Translations under genes and position numbers: made by a program
NCBI RefSeq assembly: GCF_014192155.1
Contig: NZ_JACHXO010000001.1
Coordinates: 584,069 to 648,068, forward strand
DNA from: Roseateles terrae
Lineage (GTDB): Bacteria; Pseudomonadota; Gammaproteobacteria; Burkholderiales; Burkholderiaceae_C
Reading direction: 5' to 3'
DNA length: 64,000 bases
Shown: positions 35,945-44,211 of the stretch, piece by piece
Layout: every line of letters begins with the position of its first letter
How positions within the stretch are numbered: position 1 is the first letter of the stretch
Notes under the pieces: generated by a model
Databases searched by the model: none
What the model saw: the letters and a program-made list of their open reading frames with translations, nothing else
What the model was told of the DNA's origin: nothing

Positions 35945-35947
35945 CAT

Positions 35948-37282
35948 ATGCACTCGTCGCGCTTCCTCTTTCTGTTGTTGCTGTCACTGGTTGCCCTGCT
36001 TGCTCCTGCGCGTCACGCTGGCGCCCAGACCCCCGGTAAATGCTATTTCACGTCCTCGCTTCCTACGCCGGTTGCGCAGCAGTGCTATTCCAGTCCTTCT
36101 GCGGTTATGTCTGCTGTGGTTGCGCTGGCTCCGGGTCACTACACCGATATTTATGGCAACACGTATGACGAGACCTGGAAGGTTGACACTGTGCCTCCCG
36201 ATACTGGCGGGACTGGTGTTATCGCTACGACAAAGTGCCCTGCGAACTCGTCCAGTTGTCTGACTGGCACCAATTACGTCTCAGTCGGCCTGCGCCAGAT
36301 ACCTGCAAGTGCGTGCTCGGAAAAGGCTGGCAAGTCTGAGAGCCGCAATTTCACGGTTGGCCACTCGCGCACGTCCGGTTCTGAGCGTGAGTCTGCGTGG
36401 GACGCCGCCGTGTTGAAGCGTGGCGCAGACCTTCACAATGCCACTGTCTGCGACGGTACTTGCGAGGGCGTCGCTACTTTTGATCAATCGTCTAACGCCT
36501 GGCAGTCCACAGCTCCTGATTCCAACGGGCTTTACCGGCTCTCTATTGACCTTACCGTCACCTACACCGGCGCCACGTGCACGCCGGCTCAGAAAACTCC
36601 CGCGATGGACCCTGCGGCCCCTTCTCCCGGCTGCGATGGCTACGTTGGCCAGATCAACGGTAAGACTGTCTGCGTTGGCAAAGTCGGCACCTCCGACCCC
36701 ATCTACACCGCTCCGAATCCTATCCTTGCTGGTAATCCCGCTGCCGGTAGTAACGGGTCCGCTAGCACTGGTACGCGTACCAACGGCACCGGGGGCGCTG
36801 CTGGTGGCCCTCCCTCGTCTGTTGACGGTTCTATTCGTGGCGGCACCGGCTCGGCGACTAACGGCTCTGGTGGTACCGGGTCATCGCCCTCCTCGTCTTC
36901 CAACGGTCCGCAACAGGAGGTGAAGGTCTGCGGCACTCCGGGCAATGCTCCCTGCAAGATCGATGAGAGCGGCACCCCTGACGGTAAGGGCGCCTTTTCG
37001 TCTGCAGATGGTTTGCTCGAGAGCGCTTCAAAGGCGCGCGAGGCTGGCATGCGCGAGGCTGGCGACCGTAAGGACCTCCCCTGGTCTCCTTCCGGCATCT
37101 TGTTGCCCGCTGCAGGCTGTGAAGTACAGAAAACGGAAACGCGCCTGGGCACCATGCCTCTTGATCTCTGCAGCAGTCCCATTGCCCAGCTCTGGCGGCA
37201 GTTGCTCGGCTGGCTGCTCTACATGCTCACGTTGCTTTACTGCTGGCGCGTCGCTGGCGGCTCTATTGGCGGAGGTAAGTAA
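35948..37282 (+). CDS. Adsorption protein, pIII-like (TspB-related C-terminal domain)
   Basis: 444 residues with a signal peptide (FLFLLLLSLVALLAPARHAGA). The N-terminal domain carries several cysteines, a Gly/Ser/Asn/Thr-rich flexible linker occupies about residues 255-325, and the C-terminal domain (KVCGTPGNAPCKIDESGTPDGKGAF) resembles the TspB virulence-factor related C-terminal domain of Neisseria and Xanthomonas filamentous prophages. A final helix (QLLGWLLYMLTLLYCWRV) anchors it. This is the receptor-binding protein at the virion tip. Confidence 0.8.
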   Translation: MHSSRFLFLLLLSLVALLAPARHAGAQTPGKCYFTSSLPTPVAQQCYSSPSAVMSAVVALAPGHYTDIYGNTYDETWKVDTVPPDTGGTGVIATTKCPANSSSCLTGTNYVSVGLRQIPASACSEKAGKSESRNFTVGHSRTSGSERESAWDAAVLKRGADLHNATVCDGTCEGVATFDQSSNAWQSTAPDSNGLYRLSIDLTVTYTGATCTPAQKTPAMDPAAPSPGCDGYVGQINGKTVCVGKVGTSDPIYTAPNPILAGNPAAGSNGSASTGTRTNGTGGAAGGPPSSVDGSIRGGTGSATNGSGGTGSSPSSSSNGPQQEVKVCGTPGNAPCKIDESGTPDGKGAFSSADGLLESASKAREAGMREAGDRKDLPWSPSGILLPAAGCEVQKTETRLGTMPLDLCSSPIAQLWRQLLGWLLYMLTLLYCWRVAGGSIGGGK

Positions 37283-37608
37283 TGCCCTTGGTTGCTGGTC
37301 TGCTCGTTACGCTCTTCGCTGGCGTCGCTGAGTTCTTCATGCGCTATGTGACTAAGAAGGTCGCGTTTGCCGCTGCTGCGGTCGCCACCTTCACCGCGCT
37401 GACTCTTGCGATGTGGGGGCTATTCACTGCCGCACTTGTCGGCGTTGCTGCATCGTTCCCTGGTGGTTCTGCCGTCACAACTGGTGTTTGGCTTATGGTC
37501 CCTGACAACGGTCCCGCGTGTTTGAGTGCCATCTTCGCGATGGATACCGCTGCGTATCTCTATCGCTGGAACATGGAAGGCCTGAAGCTCGCAAGCTGGG
37601 TGACCTGA
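37282..37608 (+). CDS. pVI-like minor virion protein (DUF5455 type)
   Basis: 108 residues with three hydrophobic segments, e.g. AFAAAAVATFTALTLAMWGLF. DUF5455 proteins take the place of pVI between pIII and pI genes. It overlaps the pIII-like gene by one base (TAATG) and is followed one base later by zot, so assembly genes form one polycistronic message. Confidence 0.75.
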   Translation: MPLVAGLLVTLFAGVAEFFMRYVTKKVAFAAAAVATFTALTLAMWGLFTAALVGVAASFPGGSAVTTGVWLMVPDNGPACLSAIFAMDTAAYLYRWNMEGLKLASWVT

Positions 37609-37609
37609 T

Positions 37610-38416
37610 ATGGCTGGCTACTGCATCACTGGCACGCGTGGTGCTGGCAAGAGCCTCGTTGCCGTGGCTCGTATTCGTGACTACATCCAGCGGGGTTTGC
37701 CTGTTGCTACCAATCTGGATCTGTCCCTGGATAAGCTGGTCTCTTCCCCGCCTACGGCGCCGGTCATCCGCATGCCTGACCGCCCTACCGCCGATGATTT
37801 CGACGGCTTGCCTGTGGTGCATGACAGTGGGGATGAGTCTCGCAACGGTGCCATCGTCTTGGACGAGTGCGCTGTCTGGCTCAATGCCCGTGAGTGGTCG
37901 GGCGGTGATCGTCAGCGCATCATCGATTGGCTTCTGCAGAGCCGAAAGCGCGGCTGGGACCTCTACTTCATCGTCCAGGCCGTGGGGCTGCTAGACAAGC
38001 AAGCCCGGGACACCCTCTTTGACTACAAAGTCGTCTGTCGACGTCTTGACCGTCTGAAGATTCCGTTCGTTGGCCAGCTCATCAAATGGCTGTCGCTCGG
38101 CATGTTCCAAGGCACCATGCCCAAAGTTCACATGGGCGTTGTTTCCTATGGCTTCGGTCCTGGCAGTCCTCACGCTGACACGTGGTTCTATCGCGCTCAC
38201 GACCTCTATGCGGCTTATCGCACCGGCCAGCTCTTCATGGCTGACCGCGAGGCGGGCAACCATTGCATGCTCTACCCTCCCCGCCCCCGCCTTGATCCCA
38301 AGGGCGCTGTCGTGGATCCGAAGCCCAAGCTGCCTCAGGTGCTTGCGCTGATGGATCTTCCTGAGGCTGAGCGCATTTCAGCCTGGCGCGCGCTCTCTGC
38401 TTCCGGGGCGCTGTGA
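37610..38416 (+). CDS. zot: Zot/pI-like assembly ATPase
   Basis: 268 residues. Walker A is GTRGAGKS at residues 8-15 and Walker B is IVLDECAVW; the following RSRKRGWDLYFIVQAVG is the typical Zot segment. It drives phage extrusion through the membrane. No transmembrane segment typical of Zot C-terminal half is obvious, so it is a short version; the next small membrane gene may supply it. Confidence 0.85.
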   Translation: MAGYCITGTRGAGKSLVAVARIRDYIQRGLPVATNLDLSLDKLVSSPPTAPVIRMPDRPTADDFDGLPVVHDSGDESRNGAIVLDECAVWLNAREWSGGDRQRIIDWLLQSRKRGWDLYFIVQAVGLLDKQARDTLFDYKVVCRRLDRLKIPFVGQLIKWLSLGMFQGTMPKVHMGVVSYGFGPGSPHADTWFYRAHDLYAAYRTGQLFMADREAGNHCMLYPPRPRLDPKGAVVDPKPKLPQVLALMDLPEAERISAWRALSASGAL

Positions 38417-38637
38417 TGCGCGCGCACCTCCTCCTCAAGACAGGCCCCGTGGTTATCGCTGCCGTCTATGCATGGTGGGCCTTCGGCCCGGATTACTCCG
38501 TTCACCGCCGGGCGTCGCAAGCCAAAGGCCTTGCGGACTGCCGCGCTGCTTCGTTCCGCGCAGCGGGCGAAGCGGCGCGCAGCGCCGCTAGATTTATTCC
38601 TAGGACACTTCAGAACACGGGGGGCATTGATGCCTGA
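38416..38637 (+). CDS. Small membrane protein following zot
   Basis: 73 residues from ATG 38416 overlapping the zot stop (TGATG). An N-terminal hydrophobic segment (LLLKTGPVVIAAVYAWWAF) is followed by a basic, Ala/Arg-rich tail. In other inoviruses the Zot C-terminus has such a transmembrane and periplasmic part; here it may have become a separate chain. Function unknown. Confidence 0.6.
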   Translation: MRAHLLLKTGPVVIAAVYAWWAFGPDYSVHRRASQAKGLADCRAASFRAAGEAARSAARFIPRTLQNTGGIDA

Positions 38638-38818
38638 TTCCATCGGTGTTCTCACGTCCCCGGTACCTCCGGTGACGCGTGAGCGTTGCGTTCATTGTTC
38701 GGGGTTGGGTGTTGTTGGTCGTTATGGCCGTTGGCCCCTCCTCTGCGGTGAGTGCGATGGCTGTGGCTTCCACCTTGTTCCTGTTGCTGAGGCCGTCGAT
38801 GGCCCCCAAGGCGATTGA
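38630..38818 (+). CDS. Small zinc-ribbon-like protein
   Basis: 62 residues. Two clusters, CVHCSGLG and CGECDGCG, form a DnaJ-like CxxCxGxG zinc-finger pair. It overlaps the previous gene by 8 bp and ends at the start of the next frame. It may bind DNA or RNA or assist folding of a virion protein. Homologues were not checked. Confidence 0.55.
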   Translation: MPDSIGVLTSPVPPVTRERCVHCSGLGVVGRYGRWPLLCGECDGCGFHLVPVAEAVDGPQGD

Positions 38819-39019
38819 ATGGCGCCGGCTAGGTCTTGGTATCAACCGGACCTCTTCGGCGGCCCTACGCTGGAAATAGCCCCCCGCACGGGGCAACCCA
38901 AAAAGAAAGCCCCCGCGACTGCTACCAACAGTCCGGGGGCGGTGACCACAGATCAAAGGACGATCAATGGCAGTAAGGCTTATAGACGGCTGGCTGTACG
39001 AAAGCAAGCCCTCAGATGA
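38819..39019 (+). CDS. Possible small phage protein with DLFGG motif
   Basis: 66 codons starting immediately after the previous stop, overlapping rep by 53 bp. It contains WYQPDLFGGP, which resembles the QxxLF beta-clamp-binding motif. There is no good Shine-Dalgarno site apart from coupling to the upstream gene. Low confidence as a gene. Confidence 0.3.
   Translation: MAPARSWYQPDLFGGPTLEIAPRTGQPKKKAPATATNSPGAVTTDQRTINGSKAYRRLAVRKQALR
38909..38940. promoter_or_regulatory. Long hairpin upstream of rep (origin or attenuator candidate)
   Basis: GCCCCCG and CGGGGGC enclose an inner stem GACTG/CAGTC with a 7-base loop CTACCAA; one bulged C. No T-tract follows. It is 27 bp before the rep start. 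Such hairpins serve as rolling-circle origin, packaging signal or attenuator. Confidence 0.5.
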
Positions 39020-39827
39020 ATACGAGTTGCGCCTGCATCATCTCGGCAATGGGCATCGCGAGGCCGTTATCCAGCGGCAGGACGTCTGGGAAGAAATCCG
39101 GCCTGCCACCCGCGACGAGCTCGATATGTGGGCTCGTGAGCGTGAGGAGGGTGAAGAGGAACGGCGCGAGGCAAACCGGCTCCGTGCTGCTCGCCGGGCT
39201 AAGACTAAGGTCCGGCGCATGGTCAAGGTGCTTGGACTGGATGCCCTGCTCACCCTCACCTATCGCGCAAACCAGACCGACCTTTCATTGTGCAAAGCGC
39301 ACATGAAGGAATTTGTCCGACGCATGCGGCGCATCCTTCCTGGCTTCGTCTACGTTGGCGCCTTCGAGCAGCAGCGCCGCGGGGCGTGGCATGTTCATAT
39401 GGCCATTCACGCCCTTCCTCGTGATCTGCCCTGGTCAGGCGTCAAGGTGAAGTCCTTCAATGTCGTGCGTGCTGTCTGGCGCTCTGTCGTCGGTGATCTT
39501 GGCGGCAACATCGATCAGGCGCGTCGTAAGCGGTGGTCCCAGCAGTCATGCGGCAAGCTGGCTGCCTACCTCTCCAAGTACATGCTCAAGGCATTTGAGG
39601 ATGGTGATGACTGGTCCAATCGATACAGCGCCAGTGCCGGCGTCACCTTGCCTAAGGCCCAGGTCGTCCGGTTTCGCTCGTATGCCCTCGCCGACCTCAT
39701 TGCATTGGCCTATGAGGAGATTGCAGCCGGCGCCTGTGAGTGCATGTCATGGCTCGCCCGTTGGGGGGATACGTTCTTTCTCTCAACTGAGGAATCCGAC
39801 CCAATGAAAAAACCCCCGCGCTGGTAA
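38967..39827 (+). CDS. HUH replication initiation protein (rolling circle)
   Basis: 286 residues. The HUH motif is WHVHMAIH (His142, His144) and the tyrosine motif AAYLSKYMLKAF contains Tyr201 and Tyr205. LLTLTYRANQTDLSLCK and AFEQQRRGAW are typical of inovirus pII/RepA proteins of Xanthomonas/Ralstonia phages. It nicks the origin to start rolling-circle synthesis. Start ATG 38967 is the only supported one. It is the right-most phage gene, because the genome is permuted by integration. Confidence 0.85.
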   Translation: MAVRLIDGWLYESKPSDEYELRLHHLGNGHREAVIQRQDVWEEIRPATRDELDMWAREREEGEEERREANRLRAARRAKTKVRRMVKVLGLDALLTLTYRANQTDLSLCKAHMKEFVRRMRRILPGFVYVGAFEQQRRGAWHVHMAIHALPRDLPWSGVKVKSFNVVRAVWRSVVGDLGGNIDQARRKRWSQQSCGKLAAYLSKYMLKAFEDGDDWSNRYSASAGVTLPKAQVVRFRSYALADLIALAYEEIAAGACECMSWLARWGDTFFLSTEESDPMKKPPRW

Positions 39828-39837
39828 GCTACGGGGG
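39807..39837 (-). terminator. Intrinsic terminator for minus-strand transcripts at the prophage end
   Basis: CCCCCG at 39813-39818 and CGGGGG at 39832-39837, separated by 13 bases. Read on the minus strand the stem is followed by a run of six T (complement of 39807-39812), the classical intrinsic terminator. It blocks transcription coming from the right side into the prophage. Confidence 0.6.
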
Positions 39838-39863
39838 TCAAGTGTTGCATGGTGTCAACAATG

Positions 39864-39886
39864 TGCGTTTGTCGGTCGCAAACGCA
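39864..39886. promoter_or_regulatory. Perfect 8-bp inverted repeat near the prophage right end
   Basis: TGCGTTTG, 7 bases, CAAACGCA. It lies in the non-coding phage intergenic region and is a candidate phage origin hairpin or morphogenetic signal. Confidence 0.45.
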
Positions 39887-40065
39887 ACAACCTGCACCTT
39901 GTAGTCTCTCCACAGGTCTAGGCTGACCCGACTCAACGTCTGCAGTGAACCAGCGCCACCCATCCCGGCCCCACATCTTTCACGTTGACGGTCCGCCACA
40001 CCTGTCCTCATCGCCCCAGACCCGCAGATACTCCCGCTCCTAAACAGAGACCAGGGAGGGTCCAA

Positions 40066-40689
40066 ATGATGAAACTGCTGTGGGTGGTTCTGCCCGTGTT
40101 CGTCCTCGTGCTGCTGGCTGCAGCGGTCGCCGGTGCCAGGAACCAGGGTCGCAAGGCCACTGGGTTGCTCGGCGGCAAACGGCCGCTGACCAACCGTGAA
40201 CAGGCCATGTACTTCCGCCTGGTCCAGTCGTTCCCAGACCATGTGGTGCTGGCCCAAGTTGCGTTCTCGGCCATTCTGACCACCAAGGATCGGCCCACGC
40301 GCGCGACGTTTGATCGCAAGGTCTGCGATTTTGTTCTTTGCTCCAAAGCCTTCGACGTGCTGGCCGTCATCGAACTCGATGACGCGAGCCATAAGGGCCG
40401 CGCCGATGCGGACCGCAAACGCGACGCCATCCTGACGAAAGCGGGCTATCGCGTCCTTCGATTTCCGCAGGTTCCGGACGCAGACGACTTGCGCATGACG
40501 TTGGCACTGCCGGGATCGCAAGTTCAACCGGTGCCGACCAGCTCAGCAGCGCCGACAGCGTCAATTGCACCCTCGATGTCCGCCACGGCAGCTGAACCGG
40601 CACCTTCCGGCCAGCGACGGCAGACGCAGTCTGCCCGCACCGAGCGAGCTCGTGCGAAGACGGTTTCCGAAGACAAAGTTTCCAGTTAA
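40066..40689 (+). CDS. DUF2726 protein (restriction-endonuclease-like domain, membrane-anchored)
   Basis: 207 residues; start 40066 because GGGAGGG precedes it by five bases. The N-terminus is a transmembrane helix (LLWVVLPVFVLVLLAAAVAG). The DUF2726 part has KRPLTNREQAMYFRL, FDRKVCDFVLCSKAFDVLAVIELDDASH and RFPQVPD; the D-x-V-L and E-L-D patterns resemble PD-(D/E)XK nucleases. The C-terminus is Ser/Ala/Pro-rich. It lies right of the prophage; whether it is cargo or host gene is open. Confidence 0.75.
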   Translation: MMKLLWVVLPVFVLVLLAAAVAGARNQGRKATGLLGGKRPLTNREQAMYFRLVQSFPDHVVLAQVAFSAILTTKDRPTRATFDRKVCDFVLCSKAFDVLAVIELDDASHKGRADADRKRDAILTKAGYRVLRFPQVPDADDLRMTLALPGSQVQPVPTSSAAPTASIAPSMSATAAEPAPSGQRRQTQSARTERARAKTVSEDKVSS

Positions 40690-40814
40690 CCACGAGGACT
40701 CAACCTGATCTGCCGCAACGCCGTGAGACTTCGTCGCGTCGTCGCCTCGTCGTCTCATCGCACGGCGGCATCAAGCGCGCGTGGAGCACCGCGCGACCTC
40801 ATTACCCGAAGATC

Positions 40815-41324
40815 ATGCTCGCAGAGAAACCGGCCTGGATCATCCGTCGCATCAGCCCCGATCCCGTGTTAGACAGAAGGCCGACCTACGTCCTCAAAAC
40901 GACTCTGATCTCTGTCGCTACGGCACTGACGGTGGTCCACGTGGTCGGTTTTGTTTGGCTCGAATGGCTTGAGTGGCCACCGGGAGCATCGTCCGCCGAC
41001 CGCCATAACGGTGTGTGGACCTGGCTGTCCGCCGTCGTCTGGGGACCGATCGGCGAAAGCCTGTTCTTGTATTTGGCCTGCGCCTTCGCCTTTATCAATG
41101 CCCGGGAGCGCCCAGTCGCTGCATCCGTCGTCATCGGCATCGTGGCAGGATTGCTCCACGGCATCTTCGCCCCGCTCTGGTTCTTTGGCCCAGCAGTCAG
41201 TTTCGGCATTTGGAGTTTTGCCTGGTTCCGATGGAGGACGGTACACCCCCCGCGCGGCTTTCTGATTCTCCTGGTTCCGCACATGCTTCAAAACCTGCTG
41301 GCAATGGTGCTCGTTGCTGCATGA
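40815..41324 (+). CDS. CPBP-like intramembrane protein, first motif degenerate
   Basis: 169 residues with four hydrophobic segments. The pattern GPIGESLFLY would be motif 1 of CPBP/Rce1 proteases (normally EExxxR), AGLLHGIFA motif 2 and HMLQNLLAM motif 3 (HxxxN). The missing Glu/Arg in motif 1 makes proteolytic activity doubtful. It may be an immunity-like protein. Its 3' end overlaps the convergent big gene by 37 bp. Confidence 0.5.
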   Translation: MLAEKPAWIIRRISPDPVLDRRPTYVLKTTLISVATALTVVHVVGFVWLEWLEWPPGASSADRHNGVWTWLSAVVWGPIGESLFLYLACAFAFINARERPVAASVVIGIVAGLLHGIFAPLWFFGPAVSFGIWSFAWFRWRTVHPPRGFLILLVPHMLQNLLAMVLVAA

Positions 41325-43336
41325 CCGGCCAGGTTCACTTCGGGACGAGTCGCGGGCCGGCCCCGCTCGCCGCCAGCGAGCCCCCTTCTCCGCACCCCCG
41401 TCAACTCGACCGCAGCCCGCACCTCCGGCCCAACCACCCCGCCCCGCAATCGCTGCGCAGCCCCCCGTACCGCGCCAAACACCGCCGACAGGCAATCCGC
41501 ATCCGCATGTCGTCCGACCCATTGCCCGACGCCCGTCGCAGCGCCCGCCAGCACCGCCATCAACAGGCTGCTGACCGTCGCCTTGAGCGCATGCTCAGCC
41601 GCAAGAATGTTGTCCTGCGCTGAAGAGTCTGAACCCCGGTCGCCGCCCTCACGCCCATCGGAAAGCGCAAGCCCCGGCACCAACCCGATGTTGATGCCCA
41701 TCAGCAGCGCCACCAGCGGTGTCATCACCAGCCCGGTCACCGCCAGGGTTGAAGGCGCCAACGCCCCTTCCCCCACGCCCCGCCCGAATGCCGACAGCGA
41801 CCGTACGGCGCCCCAGGACCAACGGGTACCCGCTCTGGCACGCTGAATCATCTCCGGCAGGTTGTCCTGCGTCAGCAGCTTGAAGTCCTGCGAACTCCGG
41901 CAGTCCAGTGTGCGCCGCGTCAGCAGGGTGGCCGCGGCGCCAGAGAACAATCCACCGCCAGCGTCTCCCGCGAAGTCGATGTGATCCCGAAGGTCCCGGC
42001 TGACCCCTTGCGGATACGCAGCCGCATACACCGCCGACGGCAGCACCGCTCGCAACAGCGCATTCTTCGTGAAGGTGGCCAGTGCCGAAATGCCCAATCG
42101 CATGCCGATGTCCCGAGGCTCGGAGACTCTCATCGCGCTGGCCAGCGGACTGGTGCTGCCCCCGGAACCTGCATACGACAGCGCCGAGCGGACCGCTGAC
42201 GCCCCGGCACTGGCCACCGAATCGAAGTAGCCGATCATCGCCCCGGCGACTGCGCCAAAGGCCGCAGCGCCGCGAAACCCGCCTTCCGCCCCCAGCAGGA
42301 CCGGCGCCAGCTGCGGACCGATGCCCCACAGGAAAGCGGACATGCCCACCGGGTAGCCCACCTGCCCCAGCAGGCCTGTCGCGAACGCCAGCCAGTCGTC
42401 AATCCGGCGGGCGTGATCCAGAAACTCCTGCACCTTCTCCGGGGTGTCGAGCTCATGGTCCACCAGCACTACAGCCGCTTGTCGCAGCGCGCGAAGCCCT
42501 TCCTGTTCGTGATCCTGCGGAGGCAGCTTGAATCGATTCAATGCATCCATCAAGCCGGGCTGAAGGCATTCGACAATTCGGTGAACGTCTGGTTCGATGT
42601 CCCTGGCAGGGCAAAGGCGCCGGCCATTCGCCAAGCTCCGGCCGTAGTCGCGACGCACCTCCGCCACCAGCCCTTCGAACCGAACACCCGCGTCAGTGTC
42701 CGCCAGGGTCGATGAGGCCGCGACGCCGCCGAGGTCCATCAAGAATCGTTGAATGTCTCCGGGGTCGGCCTGCGACACCGCCTGCCTCAGGCCGTTGGCC
42801 GTCAGGCAGATCTCCTGGGCCAATTGTTGCCGGGCCAGCTCCACATCGGCCCGGCGCGCCAGGTCGCACAGCGTCTCCAGCAGGCGGTCCCGCGCCGAGG
42901 AGACGGCCGTATGAGGAGGCGCGGAAAGCTTCAGCGCGCCCGGGGCGTCCGGCCGCAAGCACGCGACTTCACCATCCAGTTCTGCCAATGCAAGGCGCAG
43001 CTGGTCATTCAGCATCCGCCGCGCCTGCGTCGTCAACGCCTGCTCCAGCGACTGTGTGGCGGAGGGACAAGACGCCGCCGCCTGCACCCGCAACAGCAGC
43101 GCCTCGCTCGACTGCTGGATCTGATCCAGCACCTGCGCCGTACTGGCCGAATAAACACCTGCATGGGCACGCTCCGCCGAGCCGTCGCCCCCGACCGGCG
43201 TGCCAGTCAAATCCGGCGACCGCCGTGCGCCCCCCTCGGCGCCCTGCCCTGGCTGCGGCTCCGTCCACGCCGGGCTGTCATGGAGAACGCCATCATTGGT
43301 AACCCCGAGCGCCGCCCCGTTCATCGCCACACCCAT
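41288..43336 (-). CDS. Large membrane protein of unknown function, effector/translocator-like
   Basis: 682 residues from ATG 43336, eight bases after AGGAGG; ATG 43342 lies only 2 bases after it. There is no signal peptide. The N-terminal 300 residues are polar and helical (many Ala, Leu, Arg). Four hydrophobic stretches follow at about 330-380, 440-470 and 545-620 (MTPLVALLMGINIGLVPG). The combination of a polar, Ser/Gly-rich N-terminus without a signal and internal membrane segments resembles type III effectors or translocators, but no secretion genes are nearby, so this is only a suggestion. Confidence 0.55.
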   Translation of the reverse strand: MGVAMNGAALGVTNDGVLHDSPAWTEPQPGQGAEGGARRSPDLTGTPVGGDGSAERAHAGVYSASTAQVLDQIQQSSEALLLRVQAAASCPSATQSLEQALTTQARRMLNDQLRLALAELDGEVACLRPDAPGALKLSAPPHTAVSSARDRLLETLCDLARRADVELARQQLAQEICLTANGLRQAVSQADPGDIQRFLMDLGGVAASSTLADTDAGVRFEGLVAEVRRDYGRSLANGRRLCPARDIEPDVHRIVECLQPGLMDALNRFKLPPQDHEQEGLRALRQAAVVLVDHELDTPEKVQEFLDHARRIDDWLAFATGLLGQVGYPVGMSAFLWGIGPQLAPVLLGAEGGFRGAAAFGAVAGAMIGYFDSVASAGASAVRSALSYAGSGGSTSPLASAMRVSEPRDIGMRLGISALATFTKNALLRAVLPSAVYAAAYPQGVSRDLRDHIDFAGDAGGGLFSGAAATLLTRRTLDCRSSQDFKLLTQDNLPEMIQRARAGTRWSWGAVRSLSAFGRGVGEGALAPSTLAVTGLVMTPLVALLMGINIGLVPGLALSDGREGGDRGSDSSAQDNILAAEHALKATVSSLLMAVLAGAATGVGQWVGRHADADCLSAVFGAVRGAAQRLRGGVVGPEVRAAVELTGVRRRGLAGGERGRPATRPEVNLAGHAATSTIASRF

Positions 43337-43452
43337 CACCATGACCTCCTACCGGGCCCCTGCCCCGATGCGCATGAGTTGGAGCTGGCTGGGCCAGAGT
43401 TCTCGTTGCAGGCGGAAAGACGGGTCCGGAATTTCCTTTAAGGGTTACTCCC

Positions 43453-44184
43453 TCATTTCACCAGCGGGCGCACGTTGGTGAACCCACCATCCACTGGAAT
43501 GATCTGGCCAGTGATGCGGCTCGCCTGATCGCTGAGCAGCCAGGCCAGCACCTGCGCCACTTGCTCCGCCGACTGCACGCCGCCCAATGGATATTGCTTT
43601 GCCGCGCCCTCGCGCATGGCCGGCATGCTCAGGAGGCCCGACGTCATCGGCGTGTCCGTCATGCCGGGCGCCACCGCGTTGATGCGGACGCCCTGAGCTG
43701 CGTAGGTGGCCGCGGCACTGCGTACCAGCGCTTCCACCCCGCCCTTGGCTGCTGCAATGGCCTCATGGTTGGCGACCCCGATCCGTGCCACCACCGAGCT
43801 GGCCAACACAGCCGCCCCCGGCGTGCCCTTGAGGGCCGCCAGCCAGGCCTGCAGCATGAAGACGGCACTGTCCAGATTGACGCGGATGAGGTCACGATAG
43901 GCCTCAGGCTTGGTCCGATGCAAGGGCGCGATCAGCGTGTTGCCGACGCAGTGGGCCAACAGGCTCGGCGCCGCGCCCAGCCCACCCAGACAGGTTTCCA
44001 CAGCCGCAGCGGCACCTTCAGGTGTGGTGACGTCGGCCGCGATTCGCAGGTGCGCGTCGATGTCGGCCAGCCGTCCGAGATCCCGGCTCACCGCCGCGAT
44101 CTGAAAACCCTGCGCGCGCAGGTGGTTCACCAGGGCTCGGCCGATGCCGCCGGACGCGCCGGTGATGAGTGCGATGGAAGTCAT
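43453..44184 (-). CDS. SDR family oxidoreductase with altered catalytic site
   Basis: 243 residues. Cofactor motif TGASGGIG at residues 8-15 and the VDGGFTNVRP C-terminus are typical. The active-site region reads ANHEAIAAAKGGVEAL; Lys is present but the position of the usual Tyr (four before Lys) is Ile. The enzyme is therefore either inactive as a classic dehydrogenase or uses another base. It is in a minus-strand cluster with the photolyase-like and FAD genes, 27 bp after the former. Confidence 0.82.
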   Translation of the reverse strand: MTSIALITGASGGIGRALVNHLRAQGFQIAAVSRDLGRLADIDAHLRIAADVTTPEGAAAAVETCLGGLGAAPSLLAHCVGNTLIAPLHRTKPEAYRDLIRVNLDSAVFMLQAWLAALKGTPGAAVLASSVVARIGVANHEAIAAAKGGVEALVRSAAATYAAQGVRINAVAPGMTDTPMTSGLLSMPAMREGAAKQYPLGGVQSAEQVAQVLAWLLSDQASRITGQIIPVDGGFTNVRPLVK

Positions 44185-44211
44185 GTTGCCTTGTCCTCGT
44201 TGTTGTTCAAT

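Larger units (their letters stand above)
34175..39902. mobile_element. Filamentous phage (inovirus) prophage
   Basis: The order is repressor (minus), then plus-strand genes for ssDNA-binding protein, small proteins, major coat, pIII-, pVI- and Zot/pI-like proteins and an HUH replication initiator, about 5.7 kb. Gene order, sizes and the coat-gene terminator match inoviruses of Xanthomonas/Ralstonia type. The replication gene sits at the right end, so integration opened the circular genome between rep and the repressor. A 10-bp direct repeat TGCACCTTGT at 34183-34192 and 39893-39902 is a candidate att core. No integrase is encoded, so host XerCD may have been used. Confidence 0.85.

Noticed and set aside
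43340-43445. Search for a hrp/PIP-type box upstream of the 682-residue protein
   Set aside because: TTCCG-like motifs exist but neither the spacing nor the sequence fits TTCG-N16-TTCG or the HrpL box.
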